Positions 1 to 7,314 of a stretch of 33,297 nucleotides of DNA are shown here, piece by piece. The notes beneath the pieces are model-generated. The model saw only the letters and a program-made list of their open reading frames with translations, was not told the origin of the DNA and did not search any database. Position numbers and translations under genes: made by a program. Each line of letters opens with the position of its first letter. The first letter of the stretch is position 1. Origin of the DNA: Blautia sp. OF03-15BH (GTDB taxonomy: Bacteria > Bacillota > Clostridia > Lachnospirales > Lachnospiraceae); the NCBI RefSeq assembly GCF_003463065.1, contig NZ_QSCM01000015.1, positions 1-33,297 of the forward strand, in the 5' to 3' direction.

Positions 1-6
1 AAAAAG

Positions 7-52
7 AAAATCGCTATGCCATAGCCTTGGTAGGCCATCGCGCAGCGATTTT
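7..52. terminator. Hairpin left of the attachment site
   Basis: Perfect 9-base arms AAAATCGCT (7-15) and AGCGATTTT (44-52) close a loop of 28 bases. It sits immediately left of the left attachment core. It may be the terminator of a gene beyond the window edge, since the 3' arm ends in TTTTGTT, but the U-tract is poor and no gene is visible to the left. Confidence 0.35.
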
Positions 53-54
53 GT

Positions 55-73
55 TCAATCGGAATTTGTGGAG
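55..73. repeat. attL core, 19-base direct repeat
   Basis: The 19 bases TCAATCGGAATTTGTGGAG are repeated exactly at 11786-11804. The copy lies about 120 bases beyond the stop codon of a tyrosine integrase, the usual place for the end of such elements. The two copies bracket integrase, excisionase, oriT, relaxase and cargo, so they are read as attL and attR. The exact crossover bases within the core cannot be told from one sequence. Confidence 0.8.
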
Positions 74-138
74 AGATTTCCTGAACTTTCCTTATTTTAC
101 GGGCTTTCCAGCCCATTAGATAGTGAAATGATATGTAT

Positions 139-188
139 TTTCCCTTATTTTTGCCCTTATGCGGAATCCGCAAGGGAAATAAGGGAAC
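139..188. promoter_or_regulatory. Left-end integrase arm sites (four copies)
   Basis: Four copies of a TTNCCCTTAT-like decamer: TTTCCCTTAT at 139-148 and TTGCCCTTAT at 151-160 on the plus strand, then inverted copies at 171-180 and 179-188. The block also forms a nested inverted repeat with an inner GCGGA-A-TCCGC. The right end of the element (11615-11691) has the same two direct plus two inverted arrangement. Arm-type sites of this kind bind the N-terminal domain of tyrosine integrases such as that of Tn916; the assignment here is inferred from position and symmetry. Confidence 0.6.
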
Positions 189-195
189 TTTTTAT

Positions 196-1491
196 TTAGT
201 CGTTGCCTGCTACTTTATCAAGAAGTCTAGCAGAGTTTCGCTTTGCTTTTCTTGTAGAGTGGGCATAGACATTCATTGTGGTACTGACATCAGAGTGTCC
301 TAACAGTTCCTGCACATCTTTTGGGGCAGCTCCGTTTGAGAGGAGGTTGCTTGTGTAGGTGTGTCGCAACTGGTGGAAATGGAAATTCTCAAATCCGTCC
401 AGCCTTTTTGCAACTGATCGGCAGGCAATGCTGAGTGTGCTTGGCAGTTCCAGACATTCGTCCGGTCTCAGGCAGACAAAGGAGATTTCCTTGTAATCTA
501 CCGGGATTTCTTCGGTTCCGTCCAGATGATAATATTCATAATACACTCTGTTTTTGTCCTGTACTTCCTTGTAGAAATTGCGGTGGTAAAGTTCACCATA
601 CTGCATCCGGCTTTTAAGCTGTTCTTTTCTGGCGGTTTTAAGTAATTCGGTCAGAGTATTACCAAAATCAACAATCCTTACTTTCTTTCGCTTGGTCGGT
701 CCGATGATGTTTTTATGTTTTGTGCCATCATAGCGGATACTTCTTTTAATGGTCAGGCATTGTTCTTCAAGATTGATGTCCTGCCATGTCAATCCGCAAA
801 CTTCACCGATACGAAGTCCCGCATAGTATGCGATCTGGATTGGCAGGATTGCAGGTGGATTCCTTACTTTGAGGTATTCTATCAGTCTCTCATAATCTTC
901 ATGTGAAATAGGCTGTATGCCTTCTTCTACTTCATCATCGGAGAATAAATCCACATCCTCTGCCTGTTTTTTCAGCTTAATATACTGCATGGGATTAAAA
1001 GTAATCAACTGTTTTGGAAATACTGCAAACCGGAAAGCCTGCTGTAATACTACTGAAAAGGAATGGATGTAATCTTTGCTGTATCCTTTTCTCACTTTTC
1101 CATCTGGAAATTCCCCACCGAATGTAAGCAGATCGAGAAATGCCTGTAAATGTTCAGCAGTAACAGTTTTCAATTTGCGTTCTGCAATTGGATGTTTCTT
1201 GATACAACGGATTGCACCAAGATAATTTTCCACTGTACCATTGCTGAGTGTTCCGACTTTCAGTTCTTCTTCCGCCCACATATCAAGAAGTTCTCCTACA
1301 GTAAGATTATCTGTCTTTGCGACAAATTTCTTGCTTTCGTAATCATCCATTGCCTGACGGAGCAGTTTTTCCGTTTCACTTTTACTTTCTGTTCCAGCGT
1401 ATTCTTTCTGAACAAGATTGCCGCTTGCATCTTCTACATAGAAGCGGTAGTACCATTTCTTTCCTTTTTTTCTTACAGATCCTTTTGCCAT
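196..1491 (-). CDS. int: Tyrosine recombinase / integrase
   Basis: A 431-residue phage/Tn916-type integrase that would catalyse integration and, with Xis, excision of the surrounding element. The N-terminus (MAKGSVRKKGKKWYYRF) resembles the arm-DNA-binding domain, followed by a SAM-like core-binding domain at about 65-180 and the catalytic domain at about 195-430. Catalytic residues seen are Arg227 (AGLRIGE), His373 and Arg376 (HQLRH), His399 (LLGHS) and the nucleophile Tyr409 (MNVYAHS). The start at 1491 is chosen because AAAGGAGA lies 9 bases upstream; an in-frame ATG ten codons earlier lacks a site. It follows the repressor gene on the same strand with 86 bases between, so the two are probably co-transcribed, and its 3' end faces attL. 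Confidence 0.95.
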   Translation of the reverse strand: MAKGSVRKKGKKWYYRFYVEDASGNLVQKEYAGTESKSETEKLLRQAMDDYESKKFVAKTDNLTVGELLDMWAEEELKVGTLSNGTVENYLGAIRCIKKHPIAERKLKTVTAEHLQAFLDLLTFGGEFPDGKVRKGYSKDYIHSFSVVLQQAFRFAVFPKQLITFNPMQYIKLKKQAEDVDLFSDDEVEEGIQPISHEDYERLIEYLKVRNPPAILPIQIAYYAGLRIGEVCGLTWQDINLEEQCLTIKRSIRYDGTKHKNIIGPTKRKKVRIVDFGNTLTELLKTARKEQLKSRMQYGELYHRNFYKEVQDKNRVYYEYYHLDGTEEIPVDYKEISFVCLRPDECLELPSTLSIACRSVAKRLDGFENFHFHQLRHTYTSNLLSNGAAPKDVQELLGHSDVSTTMNVYAHSTRKAKRNSARLLDKVAGND

Positions 1492-1577
1492 AATCGTGTG
1501 TCTCCTTTCGATATCAGACAATCGGAACTGATGAAATGCTTCTTGCGTGTAAGTATATCATAACTCCGGTTGTCATT

Positions 1578-2207
1578 CTATACCGAATCGGAATCCTCAT
1601 ACAAAACTTCTGATAAAAGATTTTCAAGCCTTTGTTCTGCCATTTCCGGTTTCTTGGAATAAAGCCTTACGATATCTGCCATGTCGTTAAAGGCATTAAC
1701 AGTGTGGGTGATCTCCCGGAGAAACATAATCTCGTTATATTCATCATTCGATTCAAACCCCATTACTTTTGCAATATCAGCTTCATTCGTGTTGCCCTTG
1801 TAATTCTTGCAGGCAAACTGGAATGATTCCAGAAACAGGTTATATTGCTTTAACATCAACAGCAGTAAATCTTTGGAAAAAGCATCTTCCTTTTTACTAA
1901 GGTCGAGAGGTAACTGTTTGAGAATATCGCCCATTGCATCACGAATCTGTAATTCTTTCTTATCCGTAATATCGGTTTCGTATTCATCGGTTTCCCCTCT
2001 GAGCCATTCAATAGATACATGAAGTGCTTCCGAAAGACCTTCCAGCACCATCTTTTTGGTATTGTCAATCGAACCATTCTCATAACGCAGGATTGTGGAA
2101 GCTGTAACTCCCATCTTCTCTGCAACATAAGGCTGTGTCAGATTTAATTCCAGACGACGCTGTTTTGCCCTGCTGCCTATCAGCTTGCGTAGTTCTTTAT
2201 CTTTCAT
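1578..2207 (-). CDS. Cro/CI-type (XRE) transcriptional repressor
   Basis: A 209-residue regulator with an N-terminal helix-turn-helix of about 65 residues (RAKQRRLELNLTQPYVAEKM, then VTASTILRYENG) and a helical, acidic C-terminal part with no recognised domain. The start at 2207 has AAAGGAGG 8 bases upstream; the longer in-frame start has none. The gene is divergent from the excisionase and upstream of the integrase. Its promoter -35 hexamer lies within a TTGCA-N3-TGCAA palindrome, and a second copy lies at the start of the divergent transcript, so it probably represses both itself/int and xis/mobilization. No autolysis (LexA-like protease) domain is seen, so induction would need another signal. 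Confidence 0.85.
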   Translation of the reverse strand: MKDKELRKLIGSRAKQRRLELNLTQPYVAEKMGVTASTILRYENGSIDNTKKMVLEGLSEALHVSIEWLRGETDEYETDITDKKELQIRDAMGDILKQLPLDLSKKEDAFSKDLLLLMLKQYNLFLESFQFACKNYKGNTNEADIAKVMGFESNDEYNEIMFLREITHTVNAFNDMADIVRLYSKKPEMAEQRLENLLSEVLYEDSDSV

Positions 2208-2237
2208 GCTGATTGCCTCCTTTTTCGGTATGTATGG

Positions 2238-2274
2238 ATTATAGCATGTACCTCGCATAATTGCAATATGCAAT
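2238..2274 (-). promoter_or_regulatory. Repressor-integrase promoter with operator O1
   Basis: On the minus strand TTGCAA (2261-2266) and TATAAT (2238-2243) are separated by exactly 17 bases. The -35 hexamer is inside the palindrome ATTGCA-ATA-TGCAAT (2260-2274). Binding of a dimer there would block RNA polymerase, which fits autoregulation by the adjacent XRE repressor. Confidence 0.7.
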
Positions 2275-2304
2275 ATAATAATTATTTTTAAAATTTCATA
2301 ACGC

Positions 2305-2333
2305 TTGACAACACAATATAAAACCGCTATACT
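2305..2333 (+). promoter_or_regulatory. Excisionase/mobilization promoter
   Basis: TTGACA (2305-2310), a 17-base spacer and TATACT (2328-2333) form a near-consensus vegetative promoter reading toward xis, diverging from the repressor promoter. The start of transcription would fall near 2340, just before operator O2. Confidence 0.75.
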
Positions 2334-2346
2334 AACAGCACAACAA

Positions 2347-2365
2347 AAATTGCATAATGCAATTT
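2347..2365. promoter_or_regulatory. Operator O2, perfect palindrome
   Basis: AAATTGCA-TAA-TGCAATTT has perfect 8-base arms and shares the TTGCA-N3-TGCAA core with O1 at 2260-2274. It lies just downstream of the xis promoter -10, where a bound repressor would block initiation or early elongation. Confidence 0.65.
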
Positions 2366-2381
2366 ATAGGGAGGTGACAAG

Positions 2382-2612
2382 ATGACGGAAAGAAAGATTG
2401 CATTATCCATCGAGGAAGCAGCCGACTATACAGGAATTGGCAGAAACACTTTGAGAAAGCTGGTTGAATGGAAGAAGCTTCCGGTATTAAAGGTCGGAAG
2501 AAAAGTCCTTATTAAAATTGACATTCTGGAAAAGTTCATGGAAGCCAACGAGGGGCGTGATCTGAGGGATAAAGGAAATGTAAAAGCTGTCACAAGAAAT
2601 GTGGCAACTTAA
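2382..2612 (+). CDS. xis: Excisionase (Xis), MerR-like winged helix
   Basis: A 76-residue DNA-binding protein of the Tn916 Xis / excisionase-like helix-turn-helix family. The motif runs from about residue 7 to 55 (SIEEAADYTGIGRNTLRKLV, then LKVGRKVLIKIDILEKFM), where the KVGRKVLI strand pair is the wing. These proteins bend DNA at the element ends and direct the integrase toward excision. Translation starts after GGGAGGTGACAAG, a good ribosome binding site. It is the first gene of the rightward transcript from the promoter at 2305-2333 and faces the operator O2, so it should be silent while the XRE repressor is bound. Confidence 0.88.
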   Translation: MTERKIALSIEEAADYTGIGRNTLRKLVEWKKLPVLKVGRKVLIKIDILEKFMEANEGRDLRDKGNVKAVTRNVAT

Positions 2613-2615
2613 AAA

Positions 2616-2637
2616 GGCGGCTTCCTAAGAAACCGCC
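2616..2637. terminator. Small hairpin after xis
   Basis: GGCGG (2616-2620) and CCGCC (2633-2637) pair just after the xis stop codon. There is no U-tract on the plus strand, so full termination is doubtful; it could be a weak terminator or an mRNA 3'-end stabiliser that sets xis apart from the mobilization genes. Confidence 0.3.
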
Positions 2638-2756
2638 AAAGGTTCTATCAGACCGAAGCCATGATATACCTACACGCAAGAGGATTATACCATGTGCTTC
2701 TCCTGATATGCAACCGGGAACTGTTGTTTATCGGAAAAAGAAAGGATGAAGACGAT

Positions 2757-3071
2757 ATGGCGAAATCAACAAAGACTTATGAAGAAAGAATACGTGCATT
2801 AGAGAAAAAGGAACAGGAAAGCATTGAAGCTACAAAAAAGCTCATTGCACAGCGGAAGGAACTGGAAAAGAGAAAGAAAGCAGAGGAAAGTAAAAAACGA
2901 ACCCACAGGCTCTGTCAGATTGGTGGCGCAGTGGAATCGGTTCTTGGCTGTCCGATTGAGGAGGAAGATTTACCAAAGTTGATAGGCTTCTTAAAAAGGC
3001 AGGAAACAAACGGAAAGTTTTTCTCAAAGGCGATGCAGAAAGAGCCACTTACAGATATGGAGGAAGTGTAA
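2757..3071 (+). CDS. Small mobilization accessory protein (DUF3847-like)
   Basis: A 104-residue, highly charged protein. Residues 6-45 form a predicted coiled coil (YEERIRALEKKEQESIEATK onward, then RKELEKRKKAEESKKRTHRL), followed by a conserved-looking GGAVESVLG segment and an acidic end. This layout matches the DUF3847 proteins that precede MobA/MobL relaxases in Firmicutes elements and are thought to be relaxosome accessory proteins; family recognition is from memory. The start at 2757 is chosen over an upstream ATG because the coiled coil starts there and AAAGGATG lies a few bases upstream. The stop codon is followed directly by the oriT region and relaxase. Confidence 0.7.
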   Translation: MAKSTKTYEERIRALEKKEQESIEATKKLIAQRKELEKRKKAEESKKRTHRLCQIGGAVESVLGCPIEEEDLPKLIGFLKRQETNGKFFSKAMQKEPLTDMEEV

Positions 3072-3117
3072 TGGCGGAGGGAGTGGTTTTTCCATTCCCT
3101 TCATTGCCTTTGAATGA

Positions 3118-3149
3118 AGGGCGCACTTATGGACAACCAGAGGTCGTCC
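3118..3149 (-). other. oriT: oriT with MobQ-type nick core
   Basis: On the minus strand 3118-3129 reads TAAGTGCGCCCT, identical as I recall it to the nick-region core of the RSF1010 oriT, the type site for MobQ relaxases. Next to it on the 5' side of that strand is an imperfect inverted repeat, GGACAACC (3131-3138) with GGTCGTCC (3142-3149), 7 of 8 pairs. Core plus adjacent inverted repeat is the standard MobQ oriT layout. It lies 200 bases upstream of the relaxase gene. Confidence 0.75.
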
Positions 3150-3269
3150 TTATAAGTTTGCCACAAGTGGCAACCGGTCTGCGCTTACGCTTGCCGGGCT
3201 CGTTCCGTCGGCGGGGCTTTCAGCCAGACCTGCTCATGCCGCAGGGGGCACTCTTGCGCAGAGGGCGTT

Positions 3270-3312
3270 CCGACAGCTTCACTTCTGCCAAACCAGAAGA
3301 AGATGCTGTCGG
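3270..3312. repeat. Long hairpin upstream of the relaxase gene
   Basis: Perfect outer arms CCGACAGC (3270-3277) and GCTGTCGG (3305-3312) enclose a second stem CTTCTG (3282-3287) with CAGAAG (3294-3299). It stands between oriT and the relaxase start. There is no U-tract. It may limit transcription or translation of the relaxase or be part of the transfer origin; the role is not known. Confidence 0.5.
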
Positions 3313-3351
3313 AAATCAATGCCGGATACGGCAGAAAGGGGGAATCGTATC

Positions 3352-5073
3352 ATGGCGATATTTCACTTTACAGTAAAGATTGTCGGGCGCAGTAAAGGAA
3401 AATCTGTCATATCCGCATCGGCATATCTTAATGGAGATGTGATGAAGAATGAGGAAACAGGCAGAATCAGTTACTATACTTCCAAAAAGGAAGTCGTCTA
3501 CACCAGTCTGATGATGTGCGAAAATGCACCTCCTGAATGGCTGCATGTACCGGAAGAAAATATAAAAAGGTTTCAACAGTCTATCCGTTATAAAAGAGCG
3601 GATGATAAAGATGCCGCACTGGAAAAGTTTAAAATCACATTTCAGAAACAGCGTCTATGGAATGAGGTATTGAAGATAGAAAAAAATGCAGATGCACAGC
3701 TTGGACGCTCATTTGAATTTTCCCTGCCGAAAGAATGGAGCAGACAGGAACAGATTGATTATACAACCGAATATATTCAAAAGACTTTCGTGGATAAGGG
3801 AATGTGTGTCGACTGGAGCATACACGATAAGGGCGATGGAAACCCACATGTGCATTTACTTGTAACCATGCGACCATTCAATCTGGATCATTCATGGGGC
3901 AGCAAAGAAGTCAAGGACTGGGATTTTGTCAGAGATACTGACGGAAATATTGTGGTTGATGAATCCCACCCGGACTGGTGGCAGGATAAGAAAAATCCTG
4001 ACCGGCATGGAATCCGCATTCCGGTACTTGATGAAAACGGAGTACAGAAAGTCGGGGCAAGAAACCGAAAACAATGGAAACGGGTTCTGACCGATGCTAC
4101 CGGCTGGAATAATCCAAAGAATTGTGAGTTATGGCGAAGCGAATGGGCTAGGATGTGTAACCGGCATTTATCCATAGACAATCAGATTGACCACCGCTCT
4201 TATGAAAGACAGGGCAAATTAAAAGTCCCTACGATTCATGAGGGTGCGGATGCAAGAAAGATTGAGGAAAAATATCTCACCGGACAGATATGGAATGGTT
4301 CATGGAAGGTAGAGGAAAACCAGATGATTAAAAAACAAAATGCACTGCTGCAAAAGGTAATTGCAACCTTTGGTAAGGTGTCCGGTGCATTGTCGATGTG
4401 GAGGGAGTGGTTGAATGACATTAGAAGAAAGCAAAGAAGTAATTCCCATGATGGAAGCAATGATTACACAGATAGAGGAACAGCAGAATATCATGGCAGA
4501 GATGCTTCAGGAGATACAGGAAAAGGACGAGAAGCTGATGTGCTTTCAGGAGCAGGAAGAACGATTGCAGCAATTAGAGAAAGAATTATCAGAGCTGCTT
4601 CAAATCTTGCCGGATACAGAAGAACTGTTGATACTTCTGGCAGAAAAGACAGACCAGATACAGCAACTCACAGACGAGAATCAGCAATGGCAAGAATTGG
4701 CACAGAAATTAAACAGCGAGAACCGATTATTGCAGAAACAGAACAACGAATTGCTGACATTGAACAGCAGATAGAGAAAGCGAGGGATATAGATGACAGA
4801 ATACGAAAACTCAAAGAGCGACGACCAACTGGAAGAATTGCTACTGCTGACAGAGCAGATGCAGGAAGAACTCGACCAGAAAGACCGGACTATCGAGAAA
4901 TTGAAAATACAGCTCGACAAATCGCTGACCTTGAACGAGAAGTTAAACAGCGAGAACAAAGCAGGGAACATTCAAGCCTTAAAGAACGACTTGAGGAAAA
5001 CAAAAGAATTGTTGCAGAGCGAGAAAGAGAAAACGCACGCTGCCGAAATCATGACAGAGGAATGTCAAGATAA
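3352..5073 (+). CDS. mobL: MobA/MobL-family relaxase (MobQ)
   Basis: A 573-residue conjugative relaxase that would nick oriT at 3118-3149 and lead the strand into a recipient. The N-terminal domain (about 1-230) shows the family marks: FHFTVKIVGRSKGKSVISAS at the start, ISASAYLNG with the candidate nucleophile tyrosine, and the metal-binding HUH-type motif PHVHLLVTMR with His166 and His168. The C-terminal third (from about residue 350) is arginine/glutamate-rich and repetitive, and its DNA also encodes two other reading frames (4415-4774, 4793 onward). The start at 3352 follows AAAGGGGGAATCGTATC. No type IV secretion genes accompany it, so transfer would need a helper conjugative element. Confidence 0.92.
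   Translation: MAIFHFTVKIVGRSKGKSVISASAYLNGDVMKNEETGRISYYTSKKEVVYTSLMMCENAPPEWLHVPEENIKRFQQSIRYKRADDKDAALEKFKITFQKQRLWNEVLKIEKNADAQLGRSFEFSLPKEWSRQEQIDYTTEYIQKTFVDKGMCVDWSIHDKGDGNPHVHLLVTMRPFNLDHSWGSKEVKDWDFVRDTDGNIVVDESHPDWWQDKKNPDRHGIRIPVLDENGVQKVGARNRKQWKRVLTDATGWNNPKNCELWRSEWARMCNRHLSIDNQIDHRSYERQGKLKVPTIHEGADARKIEEKYLTGQIWNGSWKVEENQMIKKQNALLQKVIATFGKVSGALSMWREWLNDIRRKQRSNSHDGSNDYTDRGTAEYHGRDASGDTGKGREADVLSGAGRTIAAIRERIIRAASNLAGYRRTVDTSGRKDRPDTATHRRESAMARIGTEIKQREPIIAETEQRIADIEQQIEKARDIDDRIRKLKERRPTGRIATADRADAGRTRPERPDYREIENTARQIADLEREVKQREQSREHSSLKERLEENKRIVAERERENARCRNHDRGMSR
4415..4774 (+). CDS. Coiled-coil protein nested in the relaxase gene
   Basis: A 119-residue frame wholly inside the 3' part of the relaxase gene, one base off its frame. 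The product is almost entirely heptad-repeat coiled coil rich in Glu, Gln and Leu (for example EELLILLAEKTDQIQQL), with no catalytic motif. A purine-rich GGAGGGAG stands about 10 bases before the ATG. The stop at 4774 is followed in the same frame by another coiled-coil gene starting at 4793, which has a membrane C-terminus and cannot be a shadow of the relaxase, so this frame is probably real too. Function unknown; possibly a partner of the relaxase or of the following membrane protein. Confidence 0.55.
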   Translation: MTLEESKEVIPMMEAMITQIEEQQNIMAEMLQEIQEKDEKLMCFQEQEERLQQLEKELSELLQILPDTEELLILLAEKTDQIQQLTDENQQWQELAQKLNSENRLLQKQNNELLTLNSR

Positions 5074-5761
5074 GCTAAGGCAGGCAGAACAGGAACGGGA
5101 TTATTCAATCTCCCATCAGAAAAAAGTAGGGATACCGGTTGAAAAGCCGGTACTCTATCAAAAGTGTGGGAACTGTAACCAGACAGCTTATCTGAAAGCC
5201 AAGGAAAAGTATGATACGCAGAGAGAAAAACTGGCAGGCAGATATAAAACAAAAACAGCCATGTATGAAGCATTGATGTTTCTGCTGATATGGTATTCCG
5301 TATCAACTACTCTTTTTCAGATGATACGGTCAAAAATATTTATTTCTGATTGCGTGGTATTCTTTGATACAATCGCCACTTTTGTACAGACCATTGCCGG
5401 CTGGGTTGTACTGATAGGAAAGAACGTGGCACAGATTAGTAATGGAATATCCAATCCTGTCGTTGCCGGAATTATATACTGGCTGATAAGAATACTGATC
5501 TGCGGTGGCTGTCTGGTGGGTGCGGGAATATTTTTGGCATTCATCGGAATAAAGATTGTAGGTCTATATAAGAAATACTGTTGGGACAGTATTACCATAA
5601 TGGTAATACTTATAAGCATGGCAACAGCTATCTACTTTGGGAAGTGGATAAAGACAACATTGCCAATCAATCTGCTATTTCTCTTATTATTCGTGCAACT
5701 GGTATATGTTGGAATCAGGTGGTATGTAAGGGGATGGCGAGAAACAAGGGGATATCATTAA
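4793..5761 (+). CDS. Coiled-coil membrane protein (DUF6040-like)
   Basis: A 322-residue protein whose first 280 bases overlap the relaxase gene in another frame. Residues 1-105 are coiled coil, then a CGNC pair near 127-130, then four or five membrane helices from about residue 165 to 312 (for example YEALMFLLIWYSVSTTLF, VVAGIIYWLIRILICGGCL, TIMVILISMATAIYF, INLLFLLLFVQLVYVGI). I recall this architecture as DUF6040, a family found beside MobA/MobL genes in Lachnospiraceae elements; its job is unknown. Coupling the relaxosome to the membrane or to a helper secretion channel is a reasonable inference. GAGGGATATAG precedes the ATG. Confidence 0.75.
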   Translation: MTEYENSKSDDQLEELLLLTEQMQEELDQKDRTIEKLKIQLDKSLTLNEKLNSENKAGNIQALKNDLRKTKELLQSEKEKTHAAEIMTEECQDKLRQAEQERDYSISHQKKVGIPVEKPVLYQKCGNCNQTAYLKAKEKYDTQREKLAGRYKTKTAMYEALMFLLIWYSVSTTLFQMIRSKIFISDCVVFFDTIATFVQTIAGWVVLIGKNVAQISNGISNPVVAGIIYWLIRILICGGCLVGAGIFLAFIGIKIVGLYKKYCWDSITIMVILISMATAIYFGKWIKTTLPINLLFLLLFVQLVYVGIRWYVRGWRETRGYH

Positions 5762-5805
5762 AACAAAAATACCGATATTTTATTGGTACTATATGTCTTT
5801 ATTTT

Positions 5806-5835
5806 CGTGCTAATATATATTATCATATTAGCACG
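5806..5835. promoter_or_regulatory. Operator-like perfect inverted repeat
   Basis: CGTGCTAATAT (5806-5816) and ATATTAGCACG (5825-5835) are perfect 11-base arms with an 8-base spacer, placed 12 bases before the start codon of the broken ABC ATPase gene and overlapping its leader. This looks like a repressor site for the lost transporter operon. The cognate regulator is not in the window. Confidence 0.6.
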
Positions 5836-5847
5836 AGGAGTGTAAGC

Positions 5848-5919
5848 ATGGAACTGGAAATAGAGCATTTAAGCAAGCGGTTCAAAGACAAAACAGCAGT
5901 AAATGATATCAATCTGCAA
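5848..5919 (+). pseudogene. ABC transporter ATPase, 5' fragment
   Basis: Only 24 codons remain: MELEIEHLSKRFKDKT then AVNDINLQ, the typical first strand of an ABC-2 type ATP-binding subunit, after a good GAGGAGTG ribosome site. The reading then runs into GC-rich sequence that is the 3' end of a minus-strand MATE gene. The Walker A and everything after it are missing. The fragment of the matching permease lies at 9918-11054 beyond the cassette, so an ATPase-permease operon was disrupted with loss of the bases between. Confidence 0.75.
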
Positions 5920-5934
5920 AGGCGGGCGGGGCTG

Positions 5935-7314
5935 TCAACGGCGGCGCGTATGGCGCCGTTCATCTTGACCGTTGACTGGCTCGGCTGGCTTTGCTATTGC
6001 CTTGTAGTAAATACAAATAGAAATGATTGCTGTAATCACTTCCGTGACCCAAAACGCATTCCAGACGCCAACGGCCCCGAAAAACCTGCTGAGTAAAAAC
6101 GCGGCCGGGATGATGACTACTACATACCGGCAAAGGGAAATCAGTAATGAAGGAGTGCCTTTTCCAAGTCCCTCCAATGCGCCGGAAGATGTAACGGAAA
6201 CCGCAGAAACGATAAACCCAGCACCGATGATACGCAGAGCCGTTTCCCCGGCTTGAATCGTCGCTTCTGTGTGGGTAAACAGCCCCATAAGCTGGCCGGG
6301 GATCAGAAGGCATATCACTGTTCCAAGTACCATAATGATACCGCTCATGCACAAGACAATCTTATAAATCTGACTGACCCTTTTGTTCTCGCCCGCGCCG
6401 TAGTTATAGCCGATCAGGGGGCGCATCCCCTGCACAATGCCATTCGCCGGCAGATAGATGAAAGTCTGTAATTTGTAATAGATTCCCAAAACCAAAATAT
6501 ACACTTCGGAAAATGCTACTAAAATAGCATTGAGCGCCGAAATCAAAAGAGACGGAAGTGCAAGATTCAAGGTGGCAGGAATGCCGATTGAATATAGCTT
6601 CAATACCATTCCTTTGCCGGGCAGAATGTACTGCCTGCGAATATGTACGCGGATTGGCCGCACAAAATAAACGACCAGATAAATTGCCAGCGTCAGAGTT
6701 TGCCCGATACCGGTTGCCAGCGCAGCGCCTTCGATTCCCATTGCCGGGAATAAGCCATAGCCAAAAATCAGAACGGGGTCTAAGACAATGTTTGTGATGC
6801 ACCCGCACATCAGGCTTATCATGGTTGTTTTCATGTTTCCTACTGCCTGGAATATTTTCTCGAATGTTACACCAACAATGATAATCAATGTAAAAGCGAA
6901 CGCAACAACAGAATAGCGGACGCCAAGTTCAATCACTGTCTCGGATGAAGTGAACATTCCTAAAAAAGCCGGCATCATTGCGATACAGCAGACTGTCATG
7001 ACAACGCCATGAATCACGGCAAGCACAAGTCCCTGCGTTGCAGCCTGATCCGCTTTCCTGTTATCTCTAGCGCCCAGATAGAAGGCGATGACTGCGTTGA
7101 TTCCAACGCCAAATCCAATTCCGACAGCATTGATGAAATTTTGAACCGGGTAAACCAGTGATAACGCCGTCATAGCTTCCTCGCTAATCTGTGCGACGAA
7201 AAAGCTGTCGATAATGTTGTATAGAGAATTAACCAGCATGGATAAAACCATAGGCAGGGTCATGGATAAAATCAGCGGTAATACCGGTTTTTCTTTCATA
7301 AAAGTTTCATTCAT
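5935..7314 (-). CDS. MATE family multidrug efflux transporter (first)
   Basis: A complete 459-residue MATE transporter with 12 predicted membrane helices in two similar six-helix halves. The family signature is visible in both: PLILSMTLPMVLSMLVNSLY at the start and IDSFFVAQI soon after; NIVLDPVLIFGYGLFPAMGI in the middle; GIVQGMRPLIGYNYGAGE in the second half. Such proteins export cationic drugs or metabolites by sodium or proton antiport. GGAGG lies 9 bases before the ATG. Its start overlaps the GNAT stop codon by 8 bases, so the genes are translationally coupled. Last gene of the nitroreductase-MATE-GNAT-MATE cassette; its 3' end lies at the junction with the broken ABC gene. Confidence 0.93.
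   Translation of the reverse strand: MNETFMKEKPVLPLILSMTLPMVLSMLVNSLYNIIDSFFVAQISEEAMTALSLVYPVQNFINAVGIGFGVGINAVIAFYLGARDNRKADQAATQGLVLAVIHGVVMTVCCIAMMPAFLGMFTSSETVIELGVRYSVVAFAFTLIIIVGVTFEKIFQAVGNMKTTMISLMCGCITNIVLDPVLIFGYGLFPAMGIEGAALATGIGQTLTLAIYLVVYFVRPIRVHIRRQYILPGKGMVLKLYSIGIPATLNLALPSLLISALNAILVAFSEVYILVLGIYYKLQTFIYLPANGIVQGMRPLIGYNYGAGENKRVSQIYKIVLCMSGIIMVLGTVICLLIPGQLMGLFTHTEATIQAGETALRIIGAGFIVSAVSVTSSGALEGLGKGTPSLLISLCRYVVVIIPAAFLLSRFFGAVGVWNAFWVTEVITAIISICIYYKAIAKPAEPVNGQDERRHTRRR

Noticed and set aside
3071..3376. Plus-strand frame over the oriT region
   Set aside because: It spans oriT and the hairpin, has proline/arginine-rich random composition, and runs into the relaxase start in another frame.
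5581..6096. Plus-strand frame that joins the ABC ATPase fragment to cassette DNA
   Set aside because: Its upstream part shadows the DUF6040-like gene and its end is antisense to MATE; only codons 5848-5919 are meaningful.
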